Source of the DNA: Anticarsia gemmatalis
Taxonomy: Eukaryota; Arthropoda; Insecta; Lepidoptera; Erebidae
DNA length: 64,000 bases
Assembly: GCF_050436995.1 (NCBI RefSeq)
Contig: NC_134776.1
Location: 19,943,001-20,007,000, forward strand
Reading direction: 5' to 3'
The first letter of the stretch is position 1. Every line of letters starts with the position of its first letter. A program made the position numbers and the translations under genes. This document shows positions 21,881 through 34,096 of the stretch, one piece after another. The notes beneath the pieces were generated by a model. The model was not told the origin of the DNA and did not search any database. It worked only from the letters and a program-made list of their open reading frames with translations.

Positions 21881-24643
21881 CTTACACATTCACCATTAAA
21901 ACGTATTCCCGTGGGGATTAAAAGATGGAAAAAGGAGATATTGAAGTATCAAGAAGCTGAGCTGCAAGTTAATAACTTCTCCGCTTCGTTGCAAGAATAT
22001 CATTAATCAACACCAAGAACGTGTTCTTGAGCAACGTTCAACACATACAAATGCATCAGCGATGTTGAACAGAAACCGTGATGACGTCACACGTACGTCC
22101 CGTCATAGTTTCAACTAAAAGTCTGACCGTAGAAGTAGAAAGTTTGAAGTAGAAATGTTAAGAGTGGCCACGAGTTTCTTCACAGCTCTTCTTATAGTTC
22201 CTATATTTAAGCTGACAATCGATTCACGCTCAACACACAAATTACGCGCAAGTGTCAGCATTTAACCGAAATAGTTAAAAAAATGTGATTAATATTTGAG
22301 ATATTTATTCTCAAGAAAATTTTACAACAAATTGATAGAGTTCTACGCATCGTTGTAAGAATATCATTAATCAACACCAAGAACGTGTGCTCGAACAACT
22401 ATCAACATATAAAATTACAGCAGGAATGTTGAAAGTGGCAATCGATTCACGAAAAGAAATTTGTACAATCATAAGTGTCATTATTTTACCTGAATTCATA
22501 AGAAGAAATATTTAATAAATCTGAATAACAATTTGATAAAATCTCCGCTTCGCTGCAAGAACATCATTAATCAACACCAAAAACATGTGCTTGAACAACT
22601 ATCAACAGATGAAAATGCTGCAGCGATATTGAACAGAAACCGTGATGACTTCACGCGTACATCCCCGTCATAGTTTCAACTAAAAGTCTGACCAGAACAC
22701 GGATCGCGTACCAAATATGACAACCATTCATTCATTTTAATATAAATAGAATATCATTAATCAACACCAAGAACGTGTTCTTGAGCAACGTTCAATACAC
22801 ACAAATGCATCAGCGATGTTGAAGAGAAACCGTGATGACGTCACACGTACGTCCCGTCATAGTTTCAACTAAAAGTCTGACCGTAGAAGTAGAAAGTTTG
22901 AAGTAGAAATGATAAGAGTGACCACGAGTTTCTTCACAGCTCTTCTTATAGTTCCTATATTTAAGCTGATAATCGTTTCACGCTCAACACACAAATTACG
23001 CGCAAGTGTCAGCATTTAACCGAAATGGTTAAAAAATGTGATAAATATTTGAGATATTGAATCTCAAGAAAATTTTACAACAAATTGATAGAGTTCTACG
23101 CAACGTTGTAAGAATATGATCAATCATCACCAGGGACGTGTGCTTGAACAACTATCAACATATGAACATACAGTAGACATGTTCAGAGCTGCAATCGATT
23201 CACGAAAAGCAATTTGTACAATCCTAAGTGTCAAAATTCGACCTCAATTAATACGAAGGATTCTGTGAGAAATCAGAAAAACAATTTGCTAAATTTTCCG
23301 CTTCGTTGCAAGAATATCATTAATCAACGCCAAGAACGTGTTCTTGAACAACGTTCAACACATACAAATGCTGCAGCGATGTTAAAGAGGAACCGTGATG
23401 ACGTCACACGTACATCTCAACTCTGACCAGAATATAAATCGATGAACGAACAGGATAAACCATTCATTCATATTAATAAACGTTTGAAACTTTAAATAGC
23501 TCATTTAAAAAAACTTGCCCGTAGTAAAGATTGCCATACCAGAACTAATCGGGAATCCGACAAAGAATCTTCTCCTCACACAGAAATTCAAGACGTTACC
23601 ACGATACAAAACGACGAGGTATAAACTTGTAAATACACTAGAAATGTTGAGAGTGGCAATCGATTCACCAAAAAAAAATTTGTACAATCGTAAGTGTCAA
23701 CATTTGACCTGAATTCTTCAGAGGAAATATTTAAGAAATCAGAATAATAATTAGATAAAATCTCCACTTCGTTGCAAGTGCATCATTAATCAACACCAAG
23801 AAAGTGTTCTTGAACAACTATCAACAGATGAAAATGCAGCAATATTGAAGAGAAACCGTGATGATTTCGACGGTTAAAAAGACCTAGCCGTGAGTTTCTT
23901 GCCGTTTCTCCTCACAAGCAACGTCTTTTCTAAAAAGGTGGAAGATAAAATATAATCCGGATTTCAAATCCTTGTTAAAAGTTTACGAACTGAAGCAAGT
24001 TTGTCTTTGATTTTGACTTCTCTCCGCTTGGTTGCAAGAATATCATTAATCAACACCAAGAACGTGTTCTTGAACAACGTTCAACAGATGCAAATGCAAC
24101 AGCGATGTTGAAGAGAAACCGTGATGATGTCACGCGTACATCTCTGTCATAGTTTCAACTAAAAGTCTGACCAGAATACCGATGGAGTACCATTCATTCT
24201 TTTTAATATAAATAGAATATCATTAATTAACACCAAGAACGTGTTCTTGAGACAACATATATATATGCGTGTGTCAACATATGAAAATACAGTAGAAATG
24301 TTGAAGAGAAACCGTGATGACGTCACACGTACATCTCAACTCCGACCAGAATACAAATCGATGAACGAACAGGATAAACCATTCATTCATTTTAATACAC
24401 ATTTGAAACGCTAAAACGCCAGTTACAAAAAACTTGCTTGTTGTTAAGATTGATATCCAACAACTAATCGTGAATCCGACAAAGAATCTTCTCCTCACAG
24501 AGAAATTAAAGACCACCATACAAAACGGCAATTAACGGCTTAGTACAGTAGAACTGTTGAAGAGACTTCGTGATGACGTCACACCTACCAAAAACTAGGT
24601 TTAAAAAACAATAAAATGTGATCAACCATTCATTCATCCATAC

Positions 24644-24899
24644 TAATCCATACTTTTTAATAATATAAATGCGACAGTAACTCTGTCTGTCTGCTACTCG
24701 ATCACGCCTCAACTACTGAATCAATTTGCATGAAATTTGTTATGGAGATACTTTGATACCCGAGAAAGGACATAGGCTATATATCATCACGCTACGACCA
24801 AAAGGAGCAGAGTACCAGTAAAAAATGTTACAAAGACGGGAAAACATTTCACCCATTCTCTCTTATTGGACGCAAGCGAAGTTGCGCGGGTCGCTAGTT
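24644..24899 (-). repeat. Dispersed repeat family A, CTGT subtype, inserted in the array
   Basis: It carries ATAAATGCGACAGTAACTCT, (CTGT)n and GCGAAGTTGCGCGGGTCGC. It separates the last array fragment (24900-25013) from the rest. Confidence 0.75.
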
Positions 24900-25077
24900 T
24901 TAATATACATTTGAGACTGCAAAACGGACGTTTCAAAAATCTTGTCAGTACCAAAAATCGGTATACTCGAACTAACGGAGCACCTGACACAGGATCTTCA
25001 CCTCACAGAGAAATTTTATAATATGTGCGTGTTATAAAACTGTCTAACCTATGATGATGGGTCTTAAAAAATTATTC

Positions 25078-25217
25078 TATTATGTCTCCGTGCTTCGGAG
25101 GGCACGTAAAAAGTCGGTCCCGGTTGTTGTCAATTAAGATAACAGCCGTTAAGCCACATCAAAGGCCTTCGGGCGGCTCGAACAACTTTGACACTAGGTT
25201 GACCACTAACCATACGA
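25078..25217 (-). mobile_element. Dispersed repeat family E, copy 1
   Basis: On the minus strand: TGGTCAACCTAGTGTCAAAG, then AAGGCCTTTGATGTGGCTTA, and the end ACGTGCCCTCCGAAGCACGG. It is truncated by the GAA run at its 5' side. Confidence 0.7.
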
Positions 25218-25241
25218 GAAGAAGAAGAAGAAGAAGAAGAA
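25218..25241 (+). repeat. (GAA)n microsatellite
   Basis: Eight GAA units follow the family E fragment. The LINE nested at 13226-14125 ends in the same motif. Confidence 0.85.
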
Positions 25242-25357
25242 TAAATTATTCATAGTAAACCCTGATTTCAGACTTAAATTACAATTTTAAGATTCATAAC
25301 AAATTCGACTGGTTGACGTTAGCCGATTATACACGTTACATCAAAATTGCCGTAAAC

Positions 25358-25530
25358 TATAGCGCGATTTTCTACAATCGGTACTTTCGAATATGAAAAT
25401 TTTGACATTTAAAATGTACTTTAAAAATTGTTCCTGTGGCACCCGCTAGAGGCGCTGATCAGATTTTCAAACAAAATTATTCCAAAGGTTTGTGGTCGGT
25501 AGCCGATAGAGGTAGAAAATCGCGGTACAG
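25358..25530. mobile_element. MITE family C, diverged copy
   Basis: The left end is eroded (GCGATTTTCTACAATCGGTA). The centre CACCCGCTAGAGGCGCTGATC and the right arm GGTCGGTAGCCGATAGAGGT with GAAAATCGCGGTACAG are clear. Confidence 0.65.
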
Positions 25531-27929
25531 ATTGTCATACAATATTTGTCATGGTTTTCTTGAAAATGCTCCTTCTGGTGCGCCGTCTATATTTGATGCA
25601 TACTTTAAGAGTCATCACGCATTATTGACATTTCATCTTTTACATTGATAACGGCTCATTCATTACCTACCTATAGGTATAACAGACGTGATAATATCTT
25701 AAATATATTTTTTTTCTCTACTCCCTTACAAATCGATATTTTGTATGCGTGATGTCTCTAAAGACAGCATTTACAATACCAAAAGGTCCTAAGAGTACAT
25801 CCTACCTGCAATTTTGATTGGCAGAAAGCTGGTGTATTTGGCTAGAGATGGTCATGATCAGGTCTTGCACTTATCGTGCTTGACATTAAGCTGATCTGGG
25901 TACCTATTTGGTACAGCCGTGAGACACATCCTCAACCAATTTACATCATGTTGTACTATATATCTTTCTTGTGTGTTTCTGCTAGTTTCACTTTCTTCTT
26001 TTTTTCTTTCTTCTTTTCTTTTTTTCTCTGTGTTCTAGTAGTTCCATAGCTGCTACGGTAGTTCCTGTACAACAGACAGAGTATTTTATTTTCAATTCGA
26101 TGGCTTTTCTGTAGATATAGGTTTTGAAATAAATAATTTGTCATTTTCAATTGTAATTGAAATACCATGTAAAGGTTCTTACTTATATGGTGTTTGGAAT
26201 TAGCAAAGGTAAGTGAAAACATTATAAAGCAATCCGGAATTGAACCTAATAAACTGAAACTGAGGTTAACACAGAGTTTCTTTTTTACCTTTTGTTAACT
26301 TTTAACCGCCTGCCAAACTGTTTCATGTAAATTTTTACTTAATTATATCTCAAATTCTTTCTGCTCCCCTGAAGGAAAACATCGTGTTCAAACTTTGCAG
26401 CCCTAAAAGTTCCTAACCATTGTTCTTCAGGACAAGCAAAATTTCGGGTTCTTCGATTTTTTTATTGAATTATTAGGTCGGGGAAAAAGTCTTTTCGCAT
26501 TATAGTATGTATGTTGGCACCTGGTATATGGCAATAGTCTAGCCCATTATAACACGGGACTACTATTGTAAATGGCGAAATGTATCAAACACTTTAATCT
26601 TTGGATACAAAAGGACAGATGTAAGAAAGAATTATACGTACCATCTTGAGAAATTGAAGTAATGACGTCATTTTTCTTTTTTCCCCGTGGTTGTCCGCTA
26701 CCGACTACCAGTATTTGTGGACCTAAGTAAGCCGGGTACGCACAAACTAATCAGTTAAACATTTTACAAAAATATTTATTACGAATGCTTGTCTGTCTGT
26801 CTGTTTCTGACATTTTTATGGCTAAATGGGTGAAATGATTGTTATATTTTTTGGCCGTCAGTTCGTCTAGTTTATTTTATAATAATTAAATTTGAAAGGA
26901 AAGAGGGGGGCTTCGAGTCGCAATGGGACATAAAAAGAGCTAACAAAAAGAACTGAAAATAGAAAATTTTGTCTAAATGCTGAAGGAGTGAAATAAGTAC
27001 AGTTAACAGGAACTGTACACTGGTGTCGATTTTACTTAATTGTACAGACAGACTAGAGAGAAAAAATGTTTCAAAATGAAGTTTGATTGATGAAAAATAT
27101 ACCTACCTTATAGAATTTTAAAGAATATTTTCTGCCTCTTTCTTTCAAAAAAAGGTTTTCGTATGAGCTAAGTCACAATAGAATTTTGTGACGTCACTGC
27201 CCGCTATTGCCCTCTTCATCTAATGTTGAAAAAAATTATCACAACTTTTTTATTTTTGTAGTTCATAGCTTATATTTCTTACTCTCTACAGAAGTGGGTG
27301 AAATAGCTTCATGAGATAGTTTCAATTATCTAAGGACCAAGAAATCAACTGTGAAGTATTCTTGGATGATAAAACACAAGTCTAGTAGTGCTTAAGGAAG
27401 GGGGATCAAACTGGTTAACTGGCAGCAATGGGAAAAAATTACATAATTTCCTCAATTCCCCTGATAGACAGATTAAATCTTCAAAATGAGTGACTCACAC
27501 TAGTGGTGGTTCTAAAGGGGTGGTGGGGTCGTACTACACACAGCCACCCCCCTTCATCACCCGTTTCCACCCTCCATTGAGTACCCAACGGAGGGTGAAC
27601 GCGGGTGGTAAAGGGAGGGAGAGGGTGTTCGTTCGTGCCTACCCGGCTTAAGAAAAAATGGGGGTGATTCTTCGACTCGACTCTTCACAGCGCTGGTCTT
27701 GTTCATCCTGAGAAAATATTAAGATATGAGTAACAGTTCACTAAAGCGATTAAAAGTCTATTCATATTCATAACATTTTTAATTAATTATTGTTTGGCCA
27801 ACTTAGTGTGAAGCCGCTCGAAGGCAATGAAAGCAAAAATAGCATATTTATTAACAACAACCGGGGCCTTTTTGTATTCATTTGAAGTGTTAACAAACGT
27901 TCTAATCAAAATGAATAAAGACCAATATC
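25531..27929. other. Gene-free stretch
   Basis: AT-rich DNA with a pyrimidine tract (TTCTTT-type, about 25985-26030) and SINE debris near 26.4-26.6 kb. A short GC-rich patch around 27.53-27.64 kb carries CACCC/GGGTG motifs. No exon supported. Confidence 0.4.
26472..26660 (+). mobile_element. Fragment with the same mariner-like left end, plus SINE debris
   Basis: TTAGGTCGGGGAAAAAGTCT followed by TTTCGCATTATAGTATGTAT matches the start of the element at 7515. The right part (GGCAATAGTCTAGCCCATTA) resembles a SINE body seen again at 31.9 kb. Confidence 0.4.
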
Positions 27930-28005
27930 ATTTTGCCTAATCCGGGAGTCAAACCCAGGACCTCGTGATAAGCAGTCGTACTCTCCAACATAGTTCCAAT
28001 AAAAT
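27930..28005 (-). mobile_element. tRNA-like SINE head
   Basis: Minus-strand reading has the B box GGGTTTGACTCCCGGATTA and an anticodon-arm-like region. The body is missing. Confidence 0.5.
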
Positions 28006-29891
28006 TTTGTGACGACCCTGGAGGTAGACCCCGGAGTTAGTTTTAATTTATAACTATGATGGGGTAATAAACTAGTTGTTAAAGGGTATTAACCTGCAGG
28101 CTCCTTCCAAAGGCTGGTTTTTAAATCGCCCCGACGTTCTCTCGCTATAGTTGCCTTCGCGGAAAGCTCCAATCACTGGATCTACCAGACAATAGAAATT
28201 ACGAGTGTTTAGATAATTCCATCACCTTTTGTTCTATGCTAGTTCTTTATTCTAATCTTAATCTATATTCTTATAATCAAAATTAAACGTAAAGTTTTAA
28301 ATAATTCTAATTAAAGTTTTAAATTGTTTTAAGATTTTTTATGACACTTATATATGCATACAATAATACAAACACCACACTTGTTCTATTCAAAGTGTTG
28401 GTAGACGTCTTGGTAGAGATGTATTGTATTAGAATCTCAGTCCCGTGTAAAAAAAAGCAAGCCTATGGCTTTACTAGCAGTGGCTTTTAATCGAAGTTTT
28501 GGAATATTATAAACTTGTTTATATTCGAAGTAATATATTATAGCGCAAGCAATATATACGAGTATAAATAATATAAGATATATTTATATATATACTTTAA
28601 AACGTTTCATTTTTGTTTTATAAATTAATAATGAATTGACATAATTATTTTATATTCAACTCATTTCTTCTGGTTAAGCTTAATACGATTGAGCTTTGTT
28701 ATTGGAAATCTTGGAGTTAAGACTATTTTTTTACCATTTCTAATAATTTATAATTTTAAACTATTATTTTATAATGTACATTTTATTCTTAATACTATAT
28801 TAAGCTTATACTAATATTAAGCTTTGATTTTCAATGAAAAAGCTTAATTTTAAACAATTTGTAATAATTTATTGTATTGGACTATTTTATAATCCTCTTT
28901 TTTTCTAATACTCTTAGTTAAGCTTAAAGCGATTAAGCTTTACTTTTGCTGTACAAAGTGTAGTTCGTCGTAAATAAGCCGATGACTTATGAAAGTATTT
29001 TTTTTTGGCTTAGCTATGAAACTAAATAAATTTTAAGTTAGTTACTTCTAATATTTATGAAATCTCGCAGTATTTGCATAATAGTCCAGTGAGGACAAAG
29101 CCTAATAGCCTAAGGATGCAATCGAAACACGCGTAGCAATTTATATTTAAAAATGTAGATGAATTGAAAACCTTCTTCTTTTGTTAAAGTCGGTTTCATC
29201 AAGGCAGCTTAAGTGCAATAATTGAAAGCCGTCGGCAATAAAATATTTTTTTTGTATTTTATGCTGACTTTATTTAAAAAAAAATTATTTTTTAAATATC
29301 TACAATTCGCTCTTGTCGTTATTATCTATAGCGAATGTGATCACGCATAGACTTAATATCTAAACTTATAAATGAACATGCCACAATGGGACGCATGTCC
29401 ATATTTTTCTTTGAGGGAATTGAACCCTCATTTATACTTATATTATAACGAATTATTATTAACATACCTATATTAATATAATAATATAAAAGATTGCTCA
29501 AAACAATAGATAGGAATCGAACCCAAGTATATAACTTTAAATAAACATACATACATACTTATAAACTAAAGTAATAATTCGCATAAAATAAAATGTTGGT
29601 GGGATTCGAACCCACACTATATAATTTCGCATAAGAACTTATACTATAATATTATTACTAATCTACATGCTAACTTAAATAGTAATGCAGCGCGGGCAAT
29701 AATTATCACTAGTTAAAATTAACTTATACTATAACTTAACTATAGAAATTTTCCTTTAAACAACTATCGAAAGCTGAACATTATAACCATTTTGTTCAGG
29801 AGCTTGAATCCTGGAGAGAATCTTTAGGCCTATTGTCATTTACCGTCCACGTTATCAAACTTCACGGTAATCTAACCCGGGACTTCATGAT
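28006..29891. other. Gene-free stretch
   Basis: It begins with a moderately GC-rich block (28009-28180: GTGACGACCCTGGAGGTAGA, ATTAACCTGCAGGCTCC) that could be a solo LTR remnant, but no second copy is present to prove this. The rest is very AT-rich with recurring TTAAGCTTAA motifs (28.6-28.95 kb) and B-box-like fossils on the minus strand (29.42, 29.52 and 29.60 kb). Confidence 0.35.
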
Positions 29892-30080
29892 CAGTAGCTC
29901 GATTCTCTAGTACTATCGACTCCTGACAATCGACCAGTCATCGATAAATTTTGTATGAAAATCTGATCAGCGCCTCTGACGGACATCGTAGGAAATGTTT
30001 GGGCAGTACGTTCTAAATGTCAAATTTTCGATAGCTAGCCGGTTGTCGGTAGTCGATAGAGGTAGAGAATCGAGGTACAG
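29892..30080. mobile_element. MITE family C, copy 5
   Basis: A full-length copy of 189 bp, CAGTAGCTCGATTCTCTAG to AGAGAATCGAGGTACAG, inserted into a tRNA-headed SINE whose head continues on the right (GATACACTACCGACCGAGCC). Confidence 0.8.
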
Positions 30081-31074
30081 AAGTATGGATACACTACCGA
30101 CCGAGCCACAGAGGCAGACAATATTGTATTAAAATTATTATAAAATTCTACAATAAAGGAAAACTTTCAGAAAAAAATCTCGCAAGCTTATATTCTTTCA
30201 ACAGTTCTTGTATTTAAATAATATTTAATTCCCAACTGGACCTTTATAGACTTATCTCATAGATTTTAGTCTTAGGTCATTTAAAGAGTCGCATAGCAGC
30301 AGATGAGCCGTTATTTTAAATAGAACTTAGCTTTTCTTCCTTATATTAATACTTACAACTACTTATTGTTAGAGCTTAAATTAATTATAAACTATACTTA
30401 ATTTAGTATTTAAGATCTAATTTTTATCATAATATACTCCTCCCCACTTTGTCCCCATATAAAAATCCCAATAAAGAATAATCCTTGTGTTAATCCAGGA
30501 TAAAAACTGCCTTTGTACCAATTTTCATCAAAATCCGTTGAGTAATTTTTACACAAACAAACATCGGACCTCACAAACTTTCGCACTTATAATATTTAAT
30601 AGAACTTATGAAATAAATCACTCATCCTGATATCGCATAGCCTTACACTCAGCGTCACACGAAACTAACCTAAATATAACTAAACCTAATTTAACTTATA
30701 ACTAAATATTAATCTAACCTTATAATTAATAATACCAAAAAGTATTACCTTAAAAAATCCTGGACACTAAAACATCACTTATTTTATTTTAAATTTTATT
30801 TTTAAAGTGTTATTTTACGCGAATTCTACAAATTTATTTTTAACCCCGATATTTTGATTAATAATTGGGTTTTTATGCACTGATATAACACTTTTCTCGG
30901 CACAGTTCTTTGTTTGTTAGGGCAACGTATTTATTAACACTGTCTCTATACAAGAATAAAAATGCCATGAACTTGAACTACTTTTCGAAATTCGCGGAAT
31001 AGCGGGCGACCGTTCGGTGCGGTGGTCGCGGGAAAACTGGGGGAGGGGATCCTGGTATGGATATATATACTCAC
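30081..31074. other. Gene-free AT-rich stretch
   Basis: A SINE head remnant sits at its left edge (minus strand, ACTACCGACCGAGCC, to about 30115). The repeated AACTTATAACTAAA/AACCTAA motifs near 30.66-30.73 kb are simple. Nothing coding is seen. Confidence 0.4.
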
Positions 31075-31313
31075 TCACACCCCTGTCTCACTCAAGGGTT
31101 CCTACCCCAAGCGGTACTTACCCCACCCCACAAAAACCCCCGGTAACACCCCCCAAATTTTTATTATTCACCCTCTTCTTTTGGTACCCCCACACCCATT
31201 CCAGTTTCTCCCCCCTCCCTCCTAACACCCGCTGGGGGCCGCCCCTAATTAAACCCACCCCTCGCCCTTGCAGCCACCCTATCTCTTTGTCCTCTCCCTA
31301 ATATTACTCACGG
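31075..31313 (+). repeat. C-rich, nearly G-free tract on the plus strand
   Basis: Roughly 240 bp with many runs of three to six C (for example CCCCACCCCACAAAAACCCC and TTCTCCCCCCTCCCTCC) and few G, unlike the AT-rich surroundings. It produces spurious proline-rich open frames. Its origin is not clear. Confidence 0.6.
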
Positions 31314-31804
31314 TTAGATGAGTATGAGTCATCGCCAAAATTTTTGAATGAGATCTTAATCCGTTGCAAGCCTTCTTTTGTGTAAGGCTTTTGTTACAGT
31401 ATACAAAGAAATTATAGTGTATACTTAATAGGGTCGCATGAACAGAAAGTTTCGCCCAAGTGTGAGTTGGTCTCGTGGAAGGGTCCCGTACTATTATTTA
31501 CGAAAAATTACGTTTATTGTATTGGTGCCCCCTTAAATATTTATTTAGTTCTCTTTTTAATATTTAACAGAAATACATTATCTGTGAAAATTTCAACTGT
31601 CTAAATATCACGATTTATGAAAGTTTGGTTACAGACAAACAAATAGCGCAGTCTCAGTCATAAGGTCCTGTTTTTACCCTTTGAGTGCGGAACTCTGAAA
31701 CGAGACTTTTTGTTAAAAACTTGTTTTTATGATCATGAGAAATACTTACCAGTCTATGTGGGAAAAAAATATGTCGTAGAACTTCGTCTGATGTTAGATT
31801 TTAT

Positions 31805-32075
31805 TTATAGCTTTACGCCTGTTATACCCGAAGGTGTAGGCAGAGGTGTAATTAAGACGACCGCGTTTCGCAATTTACAATGATGGTGCATGTATTAAAG
31901 GGCTAGTCTATTGCCAAATACCGTATACTTAATGTATCTATGGAAAAATGTTCGCTAGTAAGAATATTCATATTATGTTATTAAGAACAGCCCAATACCA
32001 CTTTGCTTGGCCAGGGATTCGAGCCAAACCTTGTGATCAGTAGTCGTATACAGGCTCGCAGACAATAAACCAATG
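31805..32075 (-). mobile_element. tRNA-derived SINE, minus orientation
   Basis: On the minus strand: a head about 32070-31990 with TGGCTCGAATCCCTGGCC, and a body/tail with TACACCTTCGGGTATAACAG at 31810-31835. Same family as 7888-8120, with a longer middle. Confidence 0.6.
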
Positions 32076-32097
32076 ATATAATAAAAATCTGCTTCAA

Positions 32098-32360
32098 TTT
32101 ATTAATCATAACAGCTCGTTTGGCGCAGTGGTTAACGTGATCACCTCGTCGCAAGAACTTTAGAGCCGCAGCATGCCGCGCTGTCGGTGAGTTCAAATCC
32201 CACCCTGGACAAATATTTATGTGTCAGCCTGGCTGTTTTATCTACATTTATTGTATAAGTATGTTTTTCGGTTATCTGGTTACCGTAGCACAAGCTCTGC
32301 TTAGTTTATAATCAGATGATTGTGTATGAGTTGTCCCATGATACTTACTCTCTATTCAAG
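32098..32360 (+). mobile_element. tRNA-derived SINE, intact head and tail
   Basis: The head GCTCGTTTGGCGCAGTGGTT has B box GAGTTCAAATCCCACC. The tail has GGTTACCGTAGCACAAGCTC and GTATGAGTTGTCCCATGATA. The same tail recurs at 45.9 and 54.0 kb and as the target of the LINE at 4 kb. Confidence 0.75.
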
Positions 32361-32754
32361 AAAAATAAGTTAAATAAGTAGAATATTTTTTGAAAAATCA
32401 GAAGAATAAAGTCATTTTTCTGGAGCACATAGTTTGAAGGCGCAAACTTAAACTACTCTTCTGCCAGTGTTTATTGTAACGAAAATATTTAGAGGTACTT
32501 TGGTGTAATTAAAACTACTACTCTGCTTATCGATAAAGAACTTTATTTTCTAAATAAATAGGTAGAATCTAAAGCAACCCTAGATATATATTCGTCATCA
32601 TTAGCCTTTTTTCACTTACGCCGCTTTTCCCTGTTCATGACAGGCCAGGCAACCTAACTCTAATCATTTCGATTTACTTCATTCGTTACTATTATGCGCA
32701 AAAAATGTTTTGGCAGAGTAAACTGTAAGATCGCTGCGCAGTTGTTTTATAAAA

Positions 32755-33020
32755 GATAGCTGACCCGCACAACTTCGCTTGCGTCACCAAAGAGAGAATG
32801 GATCATAATTTTCCCCGTTTTTGTAACATTTTTCCTTGCTACTCCGCTCCTTATGGCTCTAGCGTGATGTTATATAGCCTATAGCCTTCCTCGATAAATT
32901 GACTATCTAAGACTGAAATAATTTTTCATAACGGACCAGTAGTTTCTGAGATTAGCGCGTTCAAACAAACAAATAAACAAACAAACAAACTCTTCAGCTT
33001 TATAATATTAGTATAGATAT
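32755..33020 (+). repeat. Dispersed repeat family A, copy 5
   Basis: Full-length, plus orientation, with an expanded (AAAC)n run at its 3' end and a triplicated TTAGTATAGAT tail. Confidence 0.8.
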
Positions 33021-33139
33021 TAGTATAGATTAGTATAGATATTTTCACTAAGACCTCTAATATCCTCTTAAGTAAGTGACTTTGTTTTATATTGTTCTAG
33101 TACGTACACAATACACTATAAATTTCAATATTTTTTTTA

Positions 33140-33345
33140 CAAACCGCCACAACTAGTAAGAGATAAAGAGCGGGGCATGCACGGAGGTCTACAAACCTCA
33201 ACTTCCTAATTCCAGGCAATCTACTAAACAGAAGATATTTCCTAACAAAGAAACTCAGGTAAAAAATTTGGCCCCGGTTTCGAACCCGAGATTTCTGCAC
33301 GGCAGTCGTATACACTACCGACTGCGCCGCAGAGGCAGACAGCCA
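33140..33345 (-). mobile_element. tRNA-derived SINE, minus orientation
   Basis: The head reads (minus) CTGCGGCGCAGTCGGTAGTG with B box GGTTCGAAACCGGGGCC. The body has TTGCCTGGAATTAGGAAGTT and the end CCTCCGTGCATGCCCC. Same family as 42385-42690 and 55130-55430. Confidence 0.75.
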
Positions 33346-33845
33346 GTCCTATATAACTAGAGTCGTAATGGTAGGCATGGTCAATTTATTTCCTTTTTTT
33401 ACTCGTGGCCATCTCACTGCTGGGCAAGAGTCACCTCACAAATGCGGTAGGTTTTATTTAGATTATAATAAAGAATTCTGTGTACATACTTCTAAAATAT
33501 TATAGCGGTGTCAGATAGACCACCGTCAGCTGCATAAGCCTGCGAGCCACTGATGCTACTATTTTTTTTTCTCGCCAGCTGTCTTCAAATTGGTCAAATT
33601 ATGGATAAAAAGCAATTTTAAATCATTCACTTTCCTCTCGGCATATTTATTTACTTACGCCAAGTAATTCATTAAATTATTCTCTCTATGAACTATACTT
33701 CCTCAATTTTCTCTTGTCAATCTTGGTCCTTACTCTTCTCTACTGCGTCCCCTTATATACCGCCAGCTACAGTATAATGTTCTTGAAGAGCTAGTATCGT
33801 GTGCGTTGAACTGCAATGGGTATTATAGTAATATAACTAGTTAAT

Positions 33846-34096
33846 CCATACTAATATTATAAATGCGAAAGTAACTCTGTCTGTCTGTTTGCTACTTAAT
33901 CACGCCTAACTACTGAACCAATTTGCATGAAATTTGGTATGGAGATATTTTGATACCCGAGAAAGGACATAGGCTATAAATCATCACGCTACGACCAAAA
34001 GGAGCAGAGTACAAGTAATGAATGTTACAAAAACGGGGAAAAATTTCACCCATTCTCTCTTATAGGACGCAAGCGAAGTTGCGCGGGTCAGCTAGT
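33846..34096 (-). repeat. Dispersed repeat family A, CTGT subtype
   Basis: CTAATATTATAAATGCGAAA to GCGCGGGTCAGCTAGTATAA, with a CTGTCTGTCTG run. Full length. Confidence 0.8.

Larger units (their letters stand above)
11905..25013 (+). repeat. 13-kb array of interleaved, exon-like repeat fragments
   Basis: At least five sub-repeats recur in shuffled order: alpha (5 copies, exon-like, ends in GTAAGT), beta (7 copies, GAGTTTCTTCACAGCTCTTC), gamma (about 7 copies, 70-codon open segment), epsilon (AAGTTTGTCTTTGATTTTGA) and a joining unit (AATATCATTAATCAACACC..GAAACCGTGATGACGTCACG) present more than 20 times. On the plus strand many units stay open and suggest coiled-coil protein: KEILKYQEAELQV, then SASLQEYH, then HQERVLEQLSTYEHTVEMLK and RDDVTRTS. 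Frames shift and stop between units, so it is not one working gene. The palindrome TGACGTCA occurs at least 19 times. A LINE and poly(A)-tailed insertions are nested in it. The original gene is not recognised. Confidence 0.85.

Noticed and set aside
29588..29615. Possible tRNA genes on the minus strand (here, 29.52, 33.27 and 55.38 kb)
   Set aside because: Only B-box-like halves are present, and no complete cloverleaf with a matching acceptor stem could be drawn. They are SINE heads or fossils.
31017..31301. Two proline-rich open frames
   Set aside because: They are produced by the C-rich tract. There are no splice or start features, and both frames are equally open.
28009..31310. Possible LTR retrotransposon between a GTGACGACCC start and the C-rich tract
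   Set aside because: No second LTR, primer-binding site or gag/pol frame was found.
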